Assembly (NCBI RefSeq): GCF_020982545.1
Contig: NZ_JAJKLK010000003.1
Span: 1,426,001 to 1,490,000, forward strand
Direction of reading: 5' to 3'
DNA: 64,000 nt
From: Streptomyces sp. MNU76
GTDB taxonomy: Bacteria; Actinomycetota; Actinomycetes; Streptomycetales; Streptomycetaceae
The notes under the pieces are model-generated. The model had not been told where the DNA came from. It was given only the letters and a program-made list of their open reading frames with translations, and did no database searches. How positions within the stretch are numbered: the first letter of the stretch is position 1; every line of letters begins with the position of its first letter. A program made the translations under genes and the position numbers. Below are positions 41,184-49,845 of the stretch, in pieces.

Positions 41184-43493
41184 GTGGCCCACGGAATACC
41201 CCTCACGTATCAGAGGCAGCCCGGAATGCTGCTGCGCGCCTCCACCGCTTCCCGGCCGATCCCCGTGCCGGACTTTGACCTGCACGGCGACGACGCCACG
41301 ATCCGCGGTCGGCAGTGGCTGGAGGAGGTATGGCGCGCTCCAGTGCCGACGGCGCTGTCCGCAGCCAGCCCCGTCCTGTGTCAGCGCGTCGCCGAGATCC
41401 TGAACGACACCGTCACCGACGACCGCCGTATCAGGCGGGCCGTCCGGTCTGTTGCCGCGTACCTCCTGCGGTGGAACCACCGGCCCACCCCGTTCGGGGT
41501 ATTCGCCGGCGTCGCCCCCGCTGAGCCCGCTCAAGCCGCCCACATTCTGTGGGGTGAGGGGTACCGGACTGTTCTGCGGCCTGATTCCGACTGGCTGACG
41601 GACGTCATTACCCGCCTGGAGAGCCACCCCGCTCTGCTGGCCCGGCTGACGGTCGTGGCCAACAACACCGGCCGCTCCCGCGGCAACCGGCACGTGGTGG
41701 ACGGGATGCCGACTGACGCTCACACCTCCGGCTACGCCCCCATCGAGCTGTCGGTCCGCCTCACCCGGCCCGTGGCCGCCGTGCTGGAGGCTGCCCGCAC
41801 CCCGATCCCGTACGAGCTGCTCGTGCACCGTCTGTCCGGGCAGTTCCCCACCGCACGCCCCGAGCAGCTCGCCGGCCTGATCTTCGACCTATTGAGCAAG
41901 CACATCCTGATCAGCAGCCTGTGGCCCCCGATGACGTCCGTCGACACGCTCGCCCACATATGCGATGAGCTGGAGAAAGCAGACGCCACCGGCATACCCG
42001 ACATCACAGAGCTGGCCTCCCAGCTCGCTTCCATCCGGGGCGGCTTGAATCACCCGGACACCGTCACCCCTTGGACGCTCGGCGACCCGCTGACGCAGAG
42101 CATGCAGCACGTGAGTACCACCGGACGCGTCCCGCTGCTGGTCGACGCCGCACTGGACTGCACCGCCCACATCCCCGAAGCCCTCCTGGCCGAAGCCGCC
42201 GAGGCAGCCGGGGTCATGCACCAGCTGTCGCCTCATCCGTACGGTTATCCGCAATGGCGCGACTACCACCAGCGGTTCCTCGACCGGTACGGCAACGAGG
42301 CCCTCGTGCCCGTACTGGATTTGGTCGCGGACAGCGGCCTCGGCCTGCCCGCGGGCTTCCTGGGCTCCGAGCGCGCCCGCCCGCCATATGAGGTGACCGA
42401 CCGGGACGAGAAGATCCTGCGCCTGCTCCAAGAGGCAATGCTCGGTGGGAGGCGTGAGCTGGTCCTCACCCGGGCGACGATTGCCGACCTGACCACCGGC
42501 CACACCGAACCGCTGCTGCCCGTGCCCCGGGCCGAGATCGCCGTGGAGATCCACGCCCCCACTCTGGAGGCCGTGCAGGGCGGCGACTACCGGCTGCTGG
42601 TCACCGGCGCCCCCCGCCCCGGCAGCAGCATGCTCGGCCGGTTCGCGCACTTGCTCCCGCCGTCCGCTCAGACCGCGCTCACCGACTCGTACGCGACCGC
42701 CGACCCCGGCGCCATCGCGGCGCAGCTGTCGTTCACCCCTCGCCGGCGCCGCAACGAGAACATCGCCCGCACCGTGCAGGTCCTGCCCTTCACCATCCCT
42801 CTCGGCCAGCACCACGAGTCCGGCCCCGGCGTGATCCCGCTCGACGACCTGGCGGTGACTGCGGATACCCGCCGGTTCTATCTGGTGCGCAGGTCAACGG
42901 GGCAGCACGTCGAGCCTCGCGTCACCCATGCGCTGGAAGCGTCCGTCCACACACCGCCGCTCGCCCGGTTCCTGGCGGAGATCACCACCGCCCGCAGCGC
43001 CGCCTACCGGGCGTTCACCTTCGGCGTCGCCGCCACCCTGCCCTACCTGCCACGCGTGCGGTACAAGCGGACGATCCTCGCGCCTGCCCGTTGGTTGCTG
43101 TCCGCCGAGGAACTGCCCGGCCGGTCCGCCCCCATGGCCGACTGGGACAAGGCACTGGCCCGATGGCGTGAACGGCTCTGCGTCCCCGATCGCCTTGCTC
43201 TGGTCGAAGACGGCCAGCAGCTGCCCCTCGACCTCGACCAGCGCATCCACCGGGCGCTGCTGCGCGCCGGCGTAGACCGCAACCGCGTTGTCGAACTGCG
43301 CGAAAGCACCACTGCGCGGGACTGGGCATGGATCGGCCGCCCCCACGAGCTCCTGATCCCTCTGGCGAACTCCACCCCGCCGACCCGCCCCGCCTGCCGG
43401 AGGCCGCTGCCGCCGCCACCGGGACGCCCAGCCAGCCCACCGTCCTGTATGCCCGTCTTTTCGCGCACCCCCAGCGCTACGACGAGATCCTGA
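41184..43493 (+). CDS. Lantibiotic dehydratase LanB, glutamylation (N-terminal) part
   Basis: 769-aa LanB-type dehydratase. GTG at 41184 follows GGAAGGGA. The N-terminal portion carries family features such as AVRSVAAYLLRWNHRPTPFGVFAGV, LSVRLTRPVAAVLEAAR and PHPYGYPQWRDYHQRFLDRYG, and later FLAEITTARSAAYRAFTFGVAA and WIGRPHELLIPLA. This part transfers glutamate from glutamyl-tRNA to Ser/Thr of the precursor. A full LanB continues into an elimination domain, but here the frame ends early in Pro/Ser-rich missense (RPACRRPLPPPPGRPASPPS). The elimination domain continues one frame away, so this gene is either split or frameshifted near 43,380-43,420. Confidence 0.88.
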   Translation: MAHGIPLTYQRQPGMLLRASTASRPIPVPDFDLHGDDATIRGRQWLEEVWRAPVPTALSAASPVLCQRVAEILNDTVTDDRRIRRAVRSVAAYLLRWNHRPTPFGVFAGVAPAEPAQAAHILWGEGYRTVLRPDSDWLTDVITRLESHPALLARLTVVANNTGRSRGNRHVVDGMPTDAHTSGYAPIELSVRLTRPVAAVLEAARTPIPYELLVHRLSGQFPTARPEQLAGLIFDLLSKHILISSLWPPMTSVDTLAHICDELEKADATGIPDITELASQLASIRGGLNHPDTVTPWTLGDPLTQSMQHVSTTGRVPLLVDAALDCTAHIPEALLAEAAEAAGVMHQLSPHPYGYPQWRDYHQRFLDRYGNEALVPVLDLVADSGLGLPAGFLGSERARPPYEVTDRDEKILRLLQEAMLGGRRELVLTRATIADLTTGHTEPLLPVPRAEIAVEIHAPTLEAVQGGDYRLLVTGAPRPGSSMLGRFAHLLPPSAQTALTDSYATADPGAIAAQLSFTPRRRRNENIARTVQVLPFTIPLGQHHESGPGVIPLDDLAVTADTRRFYLVRRSTGQHVEPRVTHALEASVHTPPLARFLAEITTARSAAYRAFTFGVAATLPYLPRVRYKRTILAPARWLLSAEELPGRSAPMADWDKALARWRERLCVPDRLALVEDGQQLPLDLDQRIHRALLRAGVDRNRVVELRESTTARDWAWIGRPHELLIPLANSTPPTRPACRRPLPPPPGRPASPPSCMPVFSRTPSATTRS

Positions 43494-44233
43494 CCGGCCA
43501 CCTGCCCACGCTGCTCGACCAGTTTGACACCATGCCGCTCTGGTGGTTCAGGCGCCATCGCGACACAAACCGCCCGGCCTCCGACCAGCATCTGGATCTG
43601 TACCTTCGCCTCCCCGATCCAGCCGCCTTCGGCGCAGCCGCCCAACAGGTCACCGGCTGGGCAGACGCCCTCGGCAGCCAACGTCTGGCGGGCCGACTGG
43701 AGTTGACCACCTACACGCCAAAGTCAGGCCCGTATGGGCATGGCTCCGCTCTGGACGCCGCGCACCTGGTGTTCGCCGCGGACTCGGCCGCCGGCGTGGC
43801 GCAGATCCTTGCCGCCGCGGATGACGCCGGCACCGAACAGGCCCTGACCGCTGCGAGCATGTTCGACCTGACGGTGCAGTTCACCGGCGACGCAGATCAG
43901 GCGTCGGACTGGCTGACCCGCGCTCTGCCTCAAGAACGCGGCCCTCTCGCCCGGGAGCGCGTCACGCTGGCCCTGGCTCTGGCCGATCCCGAGCACACTG
44001 CCCTCCGAGCCCTGCCGGGCGGCCCCGCGGTCATCGCCGCCTGGGGGCAGCGCACTGTCGCCCTGACCGCCTACCGGCAGCAGCTGTCAACCGAGCGCAA
44101 CGCCGACAGCGTGCTGCGGTCGCTGCTGCACGAGCACTGCGTGCGGGCGCTGCCCGTCGACCCCGATCATGAACGCGCCACCGGCCGGCTCGCCCGAGCC
44201 TGTGCCCTGCGACACCGGGAGCGGCAGCCGTGA
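43328..44233 (+). CDS. LanB elimination-domain protein (SpaB_C-like), frame-shifted partner
   Basis: Up to 301 aa; the meaningful part starts around codon 30 (VLYARLFAHPQRYDEILTGHLP). This is the C-terminal glutamate-elimination domain of LanB enzymes: LWWFRRHRD, HLDLYLRLPDPAAFG, LELTTYTPKSGPYGHGSALDAAHLVFAADS. The first 30 codons are antisense-like low-complexity in a frame overlapping the end of the LanB gene. A single missing base in the C-rich stretch near 43,380-43,420 would join both into a normal dehydratase of about 1,040 aa. If the frameshift is real, the ATG at 43328 may allow separate translation. The gene overlaps the LanC start by GTGA. Confidence 0.85.
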   Translation: MDRPPPRAPDPSGELHPADPPRLPEAAAAATGTPSQPTVLYARLFAHPQRYDEILTGHLPTLLDQFDTMPLWWFRRHRDTNRPASDQHLDLYLRLPDPAAFGAAAQQVTGWADALGSQRLAGRLELTTYTPKSGPYGHGSALDAAHLVFAADSAAGVAQILAAADDAGTEQALTAASMFDLTVQFTGDADQASDWLTRALPQERGPLARERVTLALALADPEHTALRALPGGPAVIAAWGQRTVALTAYRQQLSTERNADSVLRSLLHEHCVRALPVDPDHERATGRLARACALRHRERQP

Positions 44234-45456
44234 CCACCGCAACAACCAGCCCAGCCGTGCTGGCGGACGCCTTCGCCCGCCACCTGGCCACCCCCGTCCC
44301 GCCGCCCGAAGACCAGCCCTGGGCGGCGCAGGACCTGGCCGCCGGCGTCGCAGGATCCGCGCTCCTGCACATCGAGCGCGCCCGTACTGGGGACGGCACC
44401 TGGCACCAGGCGCACCCCTGGATCAAGACCGCCGTCGCCACCCCCGTCAGCGCCGCCGACACCAGCGGCCTGTACCTGGGGGCGCCTGCGGCGGCGTTCA
44501 TGCTCGACTGCGCCGTCACCGACGAGGCACCCAGGTATCAGGACGCGCTGGCAGCCCTGGACCACCACGTGGCTCAACTCGCCCACCGCAGATGCGACGC
44601 AGCGCAAACTCGCATCCACCACGGCCGTCCAGCCGACTTCCACGAGTACGACATCTTCTACGGGCTCACCGGCATCGGCGCCTACCTGCTGCGCCGGTCC
44701 CCGTCCGGCACCGCGATGGCACGCGTCCTTACCTACCTCGTACAACTGACCCGCCCCATCCGGCACGGTGACCAGGAAATGCTGCCCGGCTGGTGGGTCG
44801 ATCACCAGCCCAACCTCACCCCGTCCACCGTCCCCGCCGGCCACGCCAACTTCGGAGCCGCCCACGGCATCACCGGCCCGCTGCTGCTCCTTGCCCGCGC
44901 CCTGCGCCAAGGCGCGAGGGTCGACGGCCAGGAAGACGCCATCGACACCATCCTTCACTGGCTCGATACATGGCGGCAGGACGGCCCCGCCGGATTCTGG
45001 TGGCCCGAGCACCTCCGCCTAGGTGAACTCCACGCCGGCCGACCCGCCCAACGCGGCCCGGCACGGCCCAGCTGGTGCTACGGCACCCCCGGCATCGCCC
45101 GCGCCGGACAGATCGCCGCCCTCGCCCGCCGCGACCCGGCTCGCCAACGACTGTACGAGGACGCCCTAGTCCGCTGCCTGACCGACCCCGATCAACTGTC
45201 CAAGATCACCGACGCCGGCCTGTGCCACGGCTGGGCGGGCATCTACCAGACCGCCTTCCGCGCCGCCCACGACGCCGCTACCCCGGCTCTGCGCGCCACC
45301 CTGCCCGACCTGGCCGCCACCCTGACCCGGCACTCCCATCCAGGCCGCGACCCCGGCCTCCTGCAAGGCGACGCGGGCACCGCCCTCGCCCTGGCCACCG
45401 CAGCCCACGACGCTGCGCCGACCTCGGGATGGGACGCATGCCTACTGATCGACTGA
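44230..45456 (+). CDS. Lanthionine synthetase C family cyclase (LanC)
   Basis: 408-aa LanC-like cyclase that adds Cys thiols to dehydro residues. Zinc-site elements are visible: SWCYGTPGIA and GLCHGWAGI (Cys and Cys-His ligands). Helical-repeat segments GVAGSALLHIERA, YGLTGIGAYLL, NFGAAHGITGPLLLLA and LQGDAGTALAL fit the alpha/alpha barrel. GTG at 44230 overlaps the preceding stop. It would form the (methyl)lanthionines of the FxLD core. The gene ends 18 nt past the start of the next one. Confidence 0.93.
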   Translation: MTTATTSPAVLADAFARHLATPVPPPEDQPWAAQDLAAGVAGSALLHIERARTGDGTWHQAHPWIKTAVATPVSAADTSGLYLGAPAAAFMLDCAVTDEAPRYQDALAALDHHVAQLAHRRCDAAQTRIHHGRPADFHEYDIFYGLTGIGAYLLRRSPSGTAMARVLTYLVQLTRPIRHGDQEMLPGWWVDHQPNLTPSTVPAGHANFGAAHGITGPLLLLARALRQGARVDGQEDAIDTILHWLDTWRQDGPAGFWWPEHLRLGELHAGRPAQRGPARPSWCYGTPGIARAGQIAALARRDPARQRLYEDALVRCLTDPDQLSKITDAGLCHGWAGIYQTAFRAAHDAATPALRATLPDLAATLTRHSHPGRDPGLLQGDAGTALALATAAHDAAPTSGWDACLLID

Positions 45457-46439
45457 TCCAGCCCGCCTGCCTGGAAGCGACCCTGCACGCCGTGCTGGAC
45501 GTCCTGGCCGGCACCGACACGTACACCGCCGCAGCCCGCGCCGGACTCGAGCCTGCCGACCTGGACGCCGCCATCGCCGTCTACCAGCAGGCCGGGCAAC
45601 AGGCCCTCGCCCAGCAGTCAGGACCCCCGGCATGGCGTCAGCTGTACATCCAGTTCACCGACTGGGACAAGGCCGAGCAGACCGCCGCCGACCACCTCGT
45701 CCCCGTCCTGGATCTGGCCCAGCAGGACGCTCTGATCACCGGGTGGTGGTTCATCCGTAAGCACCCGTGCTGGCGGATGCGGCTGCTCCCGGCCGTCGGG
45801 ACACAGCTCCCCCCGGCACTGGCCGACATGCTCGACGAACTCACGGCTGCTGGGCGAGTCCACCGCTGGTGGCCCGGCATCTACGAGCCCGAAACCGCAG
45901 CGTTCGGCGGCGACACCAGCATGACCATCGCCCACACCCTGTTCCACGCCGACAGCCACGCCATCCTCACCACAGCCCATGGCGAGCTGGGCCGCCGGGA
46001 GTTGTCACTGCTGCTGTGCGCCACCCTGATGCGCGCCGCCGGACTGGAGTGGTACGAGCAAGGAGACGTCTGGCATCGCGTCACCCGGGAACGGCCCCTC
46101 CCCTCAGACGTACCGGCCGCCAAAGTCCACGCCATGGCCGACAGCCTCCGACAGCTGCTCATCGCTGACACCAGCCCCTCTGGTCCCATGCTCCAGTCGG
46201 ACCGCACCCTCAAGTCCGCCGCCGACTGGGTGAGCGCGTTTCGGCAGGCCGGAGGAGACCTCGGCACAGCCGCCCGGGACGGAGCCCTCGACCGGGGCCT
46301 GCGCGAGGTTATCTCCTACCACGTGATCTTCCACTGGAACCGGATGGGCCTGCCCGCCCGCATCCAGAGCGTTCTCGCTCATGCGGCACGTACCGCAATC
46401 CTGCATCCCGCTGACCCCACGGAAAGGCCGATGCCGTGA
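45438..46439 (+). CDS. Stand-alone SpaB_C-like/thiopeptide-type biosynthesis protein
   Basis: 333-aa protein with the lantibiotic-dehydratase C-terminal (SpaB_C) fold: RQLYIQFTDWDKAEQTAADHLVPVL, WWFIRKHPCWRMRLLPA, GIYEPETAAFGGDTSMTIAHTLFHADSHAIL. The first 70 residues are a helical extension (LEATLHAVLDVLAGTDTYTAA). The ATG at 45438 follows GGGATGGGA within the LanC gene. As the dehydratase also carries an elimination domain, this second one may act on a different residue or as a docking protein. Confidence 0.85.
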   Translation: MPTDRLIQPACLEATLHAVLDVLAGTDTYTAAARAGLEPADLDAAIAVYQQAGQQALAQQSGPPAWRQLYIQFTDWDKAEQTAADHLVPVLDLAQQDALITGWWFIRKHPCWRMRLLPAVGTQLPPALADMLDELTAAGRVHRWWPGIYEPETAAFGGDTSMTIAHTLFHADSHAILTTAHGELGRRELSLLLCATLMRAAGLEWYEQGDVWHRVTRERPLPSDVPAAKVHAMADSLRQLLIADTSPSGPMLQSDRTLKSAADWVSAFRQAGGDLGTAARDGALDRGLREVISYHVIFHWNRMGLPARIQSVLAHAARTAILHPADPTERPMP

Positions 46440-47611
46440 CCGCGCCACCACAGCACCCACAGGCAAGGCTCCGTCGGCTCTCCAGGCGGTTTCCCCTGGT
46501 CAGCCGGTCCCACCTCGTCTACCCCAGCTTCGCCGCACGGATCGACGAAGTCCGCACCTGCGCGGAGAAGTCGGCGCAGGACGGACCCCTCGTCGACCGG
46601 ATCAACCTCGCGTGCGCCACCTGGAACCTGTCGGCACTGATCGCCTCCGACTGCGGGCTGACCGACCTGGCGACAGACCTCTGCCTGCGTCAGCTCCGCC
46701 TCTTCCAGGCCGCATGGCCCGTCACCGGGGACATTGCCATCGCCAGCCTCCAGCCCATCGTCAACCTCGTACGGCTGACCGCCCGAACGGGCGATCCACA
46801 GGCCGCCTATCAGCAGCTCATGAGCGTGCACCGCGCCGCGCATGACGGCGGCAGCGTGACCGTCCACGGGCAGACCATCGACCTGGCGGGCTTCACCACC
46901 GAAGCCACCTTGGAGCACATCCGGCCCTGGCTCCACGACCTCCTGCTCGACGACGGAACCCGGCTCCTGGTCGCCGCCGGCCACTGGCGTCAAGCGGCAG
47001 AGCACGCGACCGCCTACGACAAGGAACCCGAGCGGCTGTACGGCAGCAGGCAAGCACACGTCGTGGCGAGCCTGCATACGGACGCCCAGGACATGGCCAA
47101 CTCCCTGATCGACAAGGCCACCATCACCGAACCGTGGGAGGAAGCCGTCGCGCAGATCCTCCGCCACTACGCCGACCACCGTGCGGGCCGCGCCACAGCA
47201 AGAGGGTTCGCCGCTACGGCACTCGCCGTGCGGGATGCTCTGGAACCGGCCCCGCCGCACCTACGCATGTTCCGGGTGCGGCTGGCCCTGGCAGCGATCG
47301 ACCTGATACCGGAAGGCTGCGAAGTCCTCGCACGCCCCCTGTACGACGCGATCGTCAGCGACACCACACAGGCACGCGACGCCTACGCAGCACGCGAAAT
47401 CCTCCGCCACCCCGCCCCACCGGCCGAACAGCGGTCACGCCACGAACTGGAGGCGATCGTCCACGACAGCGGCCTCGGCCGGGGCACGCTGCCGGAACCG
47501 GTGCTGTCCACGATGATGCGGGCTGTCAGCACGGCTGGGGCGAACCTCGCCCAGTGCCTCACTCAGGAAGGAGGTATATCGCCGCATGCGAGACGGCCAG
47601 GCGTCAGCTGA
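46436..47611 (+). CDS. Helical-repeat protein of lanthipeptide operon
   Basis: 391-aa protein beginning at GTG 46436 (overlap with the previous gene). The sequence is almost entirely alpha-helical repeats (LVDRINLACATWNLSALIASD, CLRQLRLFQAAWPVTGDIAIASLQPIVN, AEHATAYDKEPERLYGSRQAHVVASLHT), like TPR or XRE-regulator C-terminal domains but with no HTH. It may be a scaffold or regulatory protein. The 3' end overlaps an unsupported 72-codon ORF. No catalytic motif is visible. Confidence 0.65.
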   Translation: MTAPPQHPQARLRRLSRRFPLVSRSHLVYPSFAARIDEVRTCAEKSAQDGPLVDRINLACATWNLSALIASDCGLTDLATDLCLRQLRLFQAAWPVTGDIAIASLQPIVNLVRLTARTGDPQAAYQQLMSVHRAAHDGGSVTVHGQTIDLAGFTTEATLEHIRPWLHDLLLDDGTRLLVAAGHWRQAAEHATAYDKEPERLYGSRQAHVVASLHTDAQDMANSLIDKATITEPWEEAVAQILRHYADHRAGRATARGFAATALAVRDALEPAPPHLRMFRVRLALAAIDLIPEGCEVLARPLYDAIVSDTTQARDAYAAREILRHPAPPAEQRSRHELEAIVHDSGLGRGTLPEPVLSTMMRAVSTAGANLAQCLTQEGGISPHARRPGVS

Positions 47612-47804
47612 TGCAACTACCGCCGATGCTCTGGAGGCGTGGACGACGTTCCGCTCTCATCCGCCACGCAATCGCCGCCTTGGACCACACCTGAGCGCTT
47701 CCGACCAGCAGGAGGCCGGAGCATCGCCTGCGCCGCGAAGTCGCCTCTGTGGAGGCGCAAGCCACCGACGCGCCTCCCCGTCATTCCACCCCGCCAGCCC
47801 CTAA
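47586..47804 (+). CDS. Short ORF with strong ribosome-binding site (uncertain)
   Basis: 72 codons starting at ATG 47586, with AAGGAGG 11 nt before it. The peptide begins MRDGQASADATTADALEAWT; the rest is Ser/Arg/Pro-rich with one Cys. The first 20 residues look protein-like, the later ones less so. It could be a second small peptide, a remnant or chance. No recognised family. Confidence 0.3.
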   Translation: MRDGQASADATTADALEAWTTFRSHPPRNRRLGPHLSASDQQEAGASPAPRSRLCGGASHRRASPSFHPASP

Positions 47805-47826
47805 CCTCCCGCGAATGGAAACCACC

Positions 47827-49053
47827 ATGACGCCCGTCACCGATCCCGCCGTATGGCGCGACGAGCTCGTGAGCCGCCTCGTCGACAGCGGCCACTTGCG
47901 CACCCCGGAAGTCATCGCCGCCTTCCGGGGCACCGAGCGCCACCGGTTCCTCCCCGGCGTCGACCTTCAGAGCGCCTGCGTCGACGACGCTGTGGCGATC
48001 AAGCACGACGCGACGGGCGCGATGATTTCCTGCATCTCCGCCCCCTCCATCGTCGCCACCCAGCTCGAACAACTGGGCGTTCAGCCCGGCCACAAGATCC
48101 TCGAAGCCGGGGCCGGCACCGGTTACAACGCCCGTCTGCTGTCAGAACTCGTGGCTCTCGAAGGCCATGTGTGGACCGTGGATGTCGACCAGGACCTCGT
48201 TGACGGAGCGCGGAAGAACCTCGCTCAGGCCGGGGCCGCAAACGTGACCGTAGCACTGGGCGACGGCGCGACCGGTCTGCCCGAGCATGCGCCCTTTGAC
48301 CGCATCCAGTTCACGGTCGGCGCTGCGGACATCCCCGTGCGGATTCTCGACCAGCTCGCCCCCGGTGGGCGCCTCGTCATCCCGATGCGAATTGGCGGCA
48401 GCATCTCCCGCAGCTTTGCGTTTGAACGCGACGGCCAGACCTGGCGGACGGTCTCAACCGAGATGATGACGTTCGTCCCCTTGCGCAAGGGTGTTTGCGA
48501 CGACATCCGAACCATGGTCGACATGGCGGGTGACGGCGACGTGCGCTTGGAGACCTACAGAGAGCAGAATGTCGACCGCGAGGCGATCCGCACCGTCCTG
48601 GACCAGCCCCCGGCCGAGATCTACACCAACGTGAAGTTCCGCAAGGGCGACTCCTACCAGTGGCTCTATCTGTATCTGGCATACGTACTGCCGAACGGCT
48701 TGTCCCGGATGCCTGGGACCCGATCCGGCCTCATCCCGAACTTCGGCTGGGGCTCGATGACCGCACTCGACAATGACTCCTTGGCCTATCTCACGAAGCA
48801 GGAAGGCGAGGACGAGCACGGTACGTTCTGGCAGATCGGCGTCATGGGCCACGGCCCGCGCGCCGCCGAACTTGCCGACCAGGTCGCCACCGAAATCAGC
48901 GAGTGGAACCAAAGTTGGGGCAACAACTCACCCGAGCCCAGCTTCCGCATGGCCGTCGGTGACGCCCGCAACCAACTGACAGCCTCCGAGCCACGCTTCG
49001 TCATGGACAAGCCCTGCAGCCGCCTCGCAGTCGACTGGCCCCGCAGGAGTTGA
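47827..49053 (+). CDS. Methyltransferase, FxLD system (second copy)
   Basis: 408-aa PCMT-like methyltransferase, second of the FxLD-system type in this cluster. Here motif I is intact: KILEAGAGTGYNARLLSELV. Further family blocks are TPEVIAAFRGTERHRFLPG, ISAPSIVATQLEQLGVQPG, RIQFTVGAADIPVRILDQLAPGGRLVIPMRI and the C-terminal extension ending CSRLAVDWPRR, shared with the first copy. ATG at 47827 is taken. It may methylate a different Asp or be the active copy with the first acting as partner. It closes the lanthipeptide operon. Confidence 0.87.
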   Translation: MTPVTDPAVWRDELVSRLVDSGHLRTPEVIAAFRGTERHRFLPGVDLQSACVDDAVAIKHDATGAMISCISAPSIVATQLEQLGVQPGHKILEAGAGTGYNARLLSELVALEGHVWTVDVDQDLVDGARKNLAQAGAANVTVALGDGATGLPEHAPFDRIQFTVGAADIPVRILDQLAPGGRLVIPMRIGGSISRSFAFERDGQTWRTVSTEMMTFVPLRKGVCDDIRTMVDMAGDGDVRLETYREQNVDREAIRTVLDQPPAEIYTNVKFRKGDSYQWLYLYLAYVLPNGLSRMPGTRSGLIPNFGWGSMTALDNDSLAYLTKQEGEDEHGTFWQIGVMGHGPRAAELADQVATEISEWNQSWGNNSPEPSFRMAVGDARNQLTASEPRFVMDKPCSRLAVDWPRRS

Positions 49054-49221
49054 GCCAGCGATGCCATCACAGCAATGAAGAGGAATTTCAGCCCGGTTGA
49101 CCAGCATCACCAAACAGGCAGAACAGTGCATTTCCCGTTCTAGGTGCCAACCCCCTTGCGCAGCACGTATTTTTCACAGGCTTCTGGCCTGAGAGCATCG
49201 ATCATTTCCCTGGTTTACCTG

Positions 49222-49304
49222 TAAAATCAACGAAGGCTGGAAACGGTCACCCGGGCGTCGCGGACATGACGCGAGACGACAAGTCTGCGCCCCCGGAGGA
49301 CATC
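49222..49304 (+). promoter_or_regulatory. Conserved promoter-leader cassette, copy D
   Basis: TAAAAT (49222-49227), 11 nt, block GGAAACGGTCACCCGGGCGT (49239-49258), then TGACGCGAGACGACAAGTC, CCCCGGAG and a GTG at 49305. Block-to-start distance is 66 nt as in copy C, and C and D share much of the leader. It lies 170 bp after the lanthipeptide operon and ahead of the conservon. Confidence 0.65.
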
Positions 49305-49506
49305 GTGCCCGCCTCGTTTCCCGCCTTAGCCGGCATGGCGGCCTATCTCGGCCGCGCCTGGACCAATGCGGTCACCAGCTGCGCAGGCGCGCTATCCGTC
49401 AGGCGCGCTGACGCCTCACGTCCCGCAGCCACGAAAACCATTGCCGCCGACCCGATTGGGAAAACGGGGTCCCTCGGACGCAATCGCCCGGCAGAAACCG
49501 AATTCC
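49305..49506 (+). other. Leader region with conserved start codon
   Basis: A frame opens at GTG 49305 after CCCCCGGAGG (MPASFPALAGMAAYLGRAWT...) and stays open to 49853, but overlaps a clearly better membrane-protein frame from 49507. It may be a leader peptide that ends functionally earlier, or a frame change may connect it to the membrane ORF. No family recognised. Confidence 0.3.
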
Positions 49507-49701
49507 GTGAGCATCACTGTCTCCCTGGTTGTTGTGCTGGCCGTCATGGTGTGGCTACTGATCCGCAAAGGCGGCCTCAAGGCCGGTCACGCAATAGCGG
49601 CCGTACTCCTCGGCTTCTATCTCCACGACAGCTCACTCGCTCCGTCCATCAGCCGCGGCGTGCAGAGTGTTGTCGAGATGATCAGCGGGCTCCGTATATA
49701 G
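49507..49701 (+). CDS. Small membrane protein
   Basis: 64-aa protein from GTG 49507. It has one hydrophobic N-terminal helix (SITVSLVVVLAVMVWLLI) and a second moderately hydrophobic segment (HAIAAVLLGFYLHDSSLAP). Comparable tiny membrane proteins occur widely in Streptomyces, often close to regulator or mobile-element genes. The RBS is weak. It lies downstream of promoter copy D and 144 bp before the sensor kinase gene. Function unknown. Confidence 0.55.
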   Translation: MSITVSLVVVLAVMVWLLIRKGGLKAGHAIAAVLLGFYLHDSSLAPSISRGVQSVVEMISGLRI

Positions 49702-49845
49702 ACCGGCCGCCGGGGCACCCCCGTGGGCCCGGGCCGTACGCCGCCTCCCCCGTCCGTTGCGGTCTGGCGCGCGTGCCCCGGCGGCCACTCCCACATGCCC
49801 GCCATTCCCTCCTCCCTGTCAGGACCACGTTCCGCGAGGTCACCC

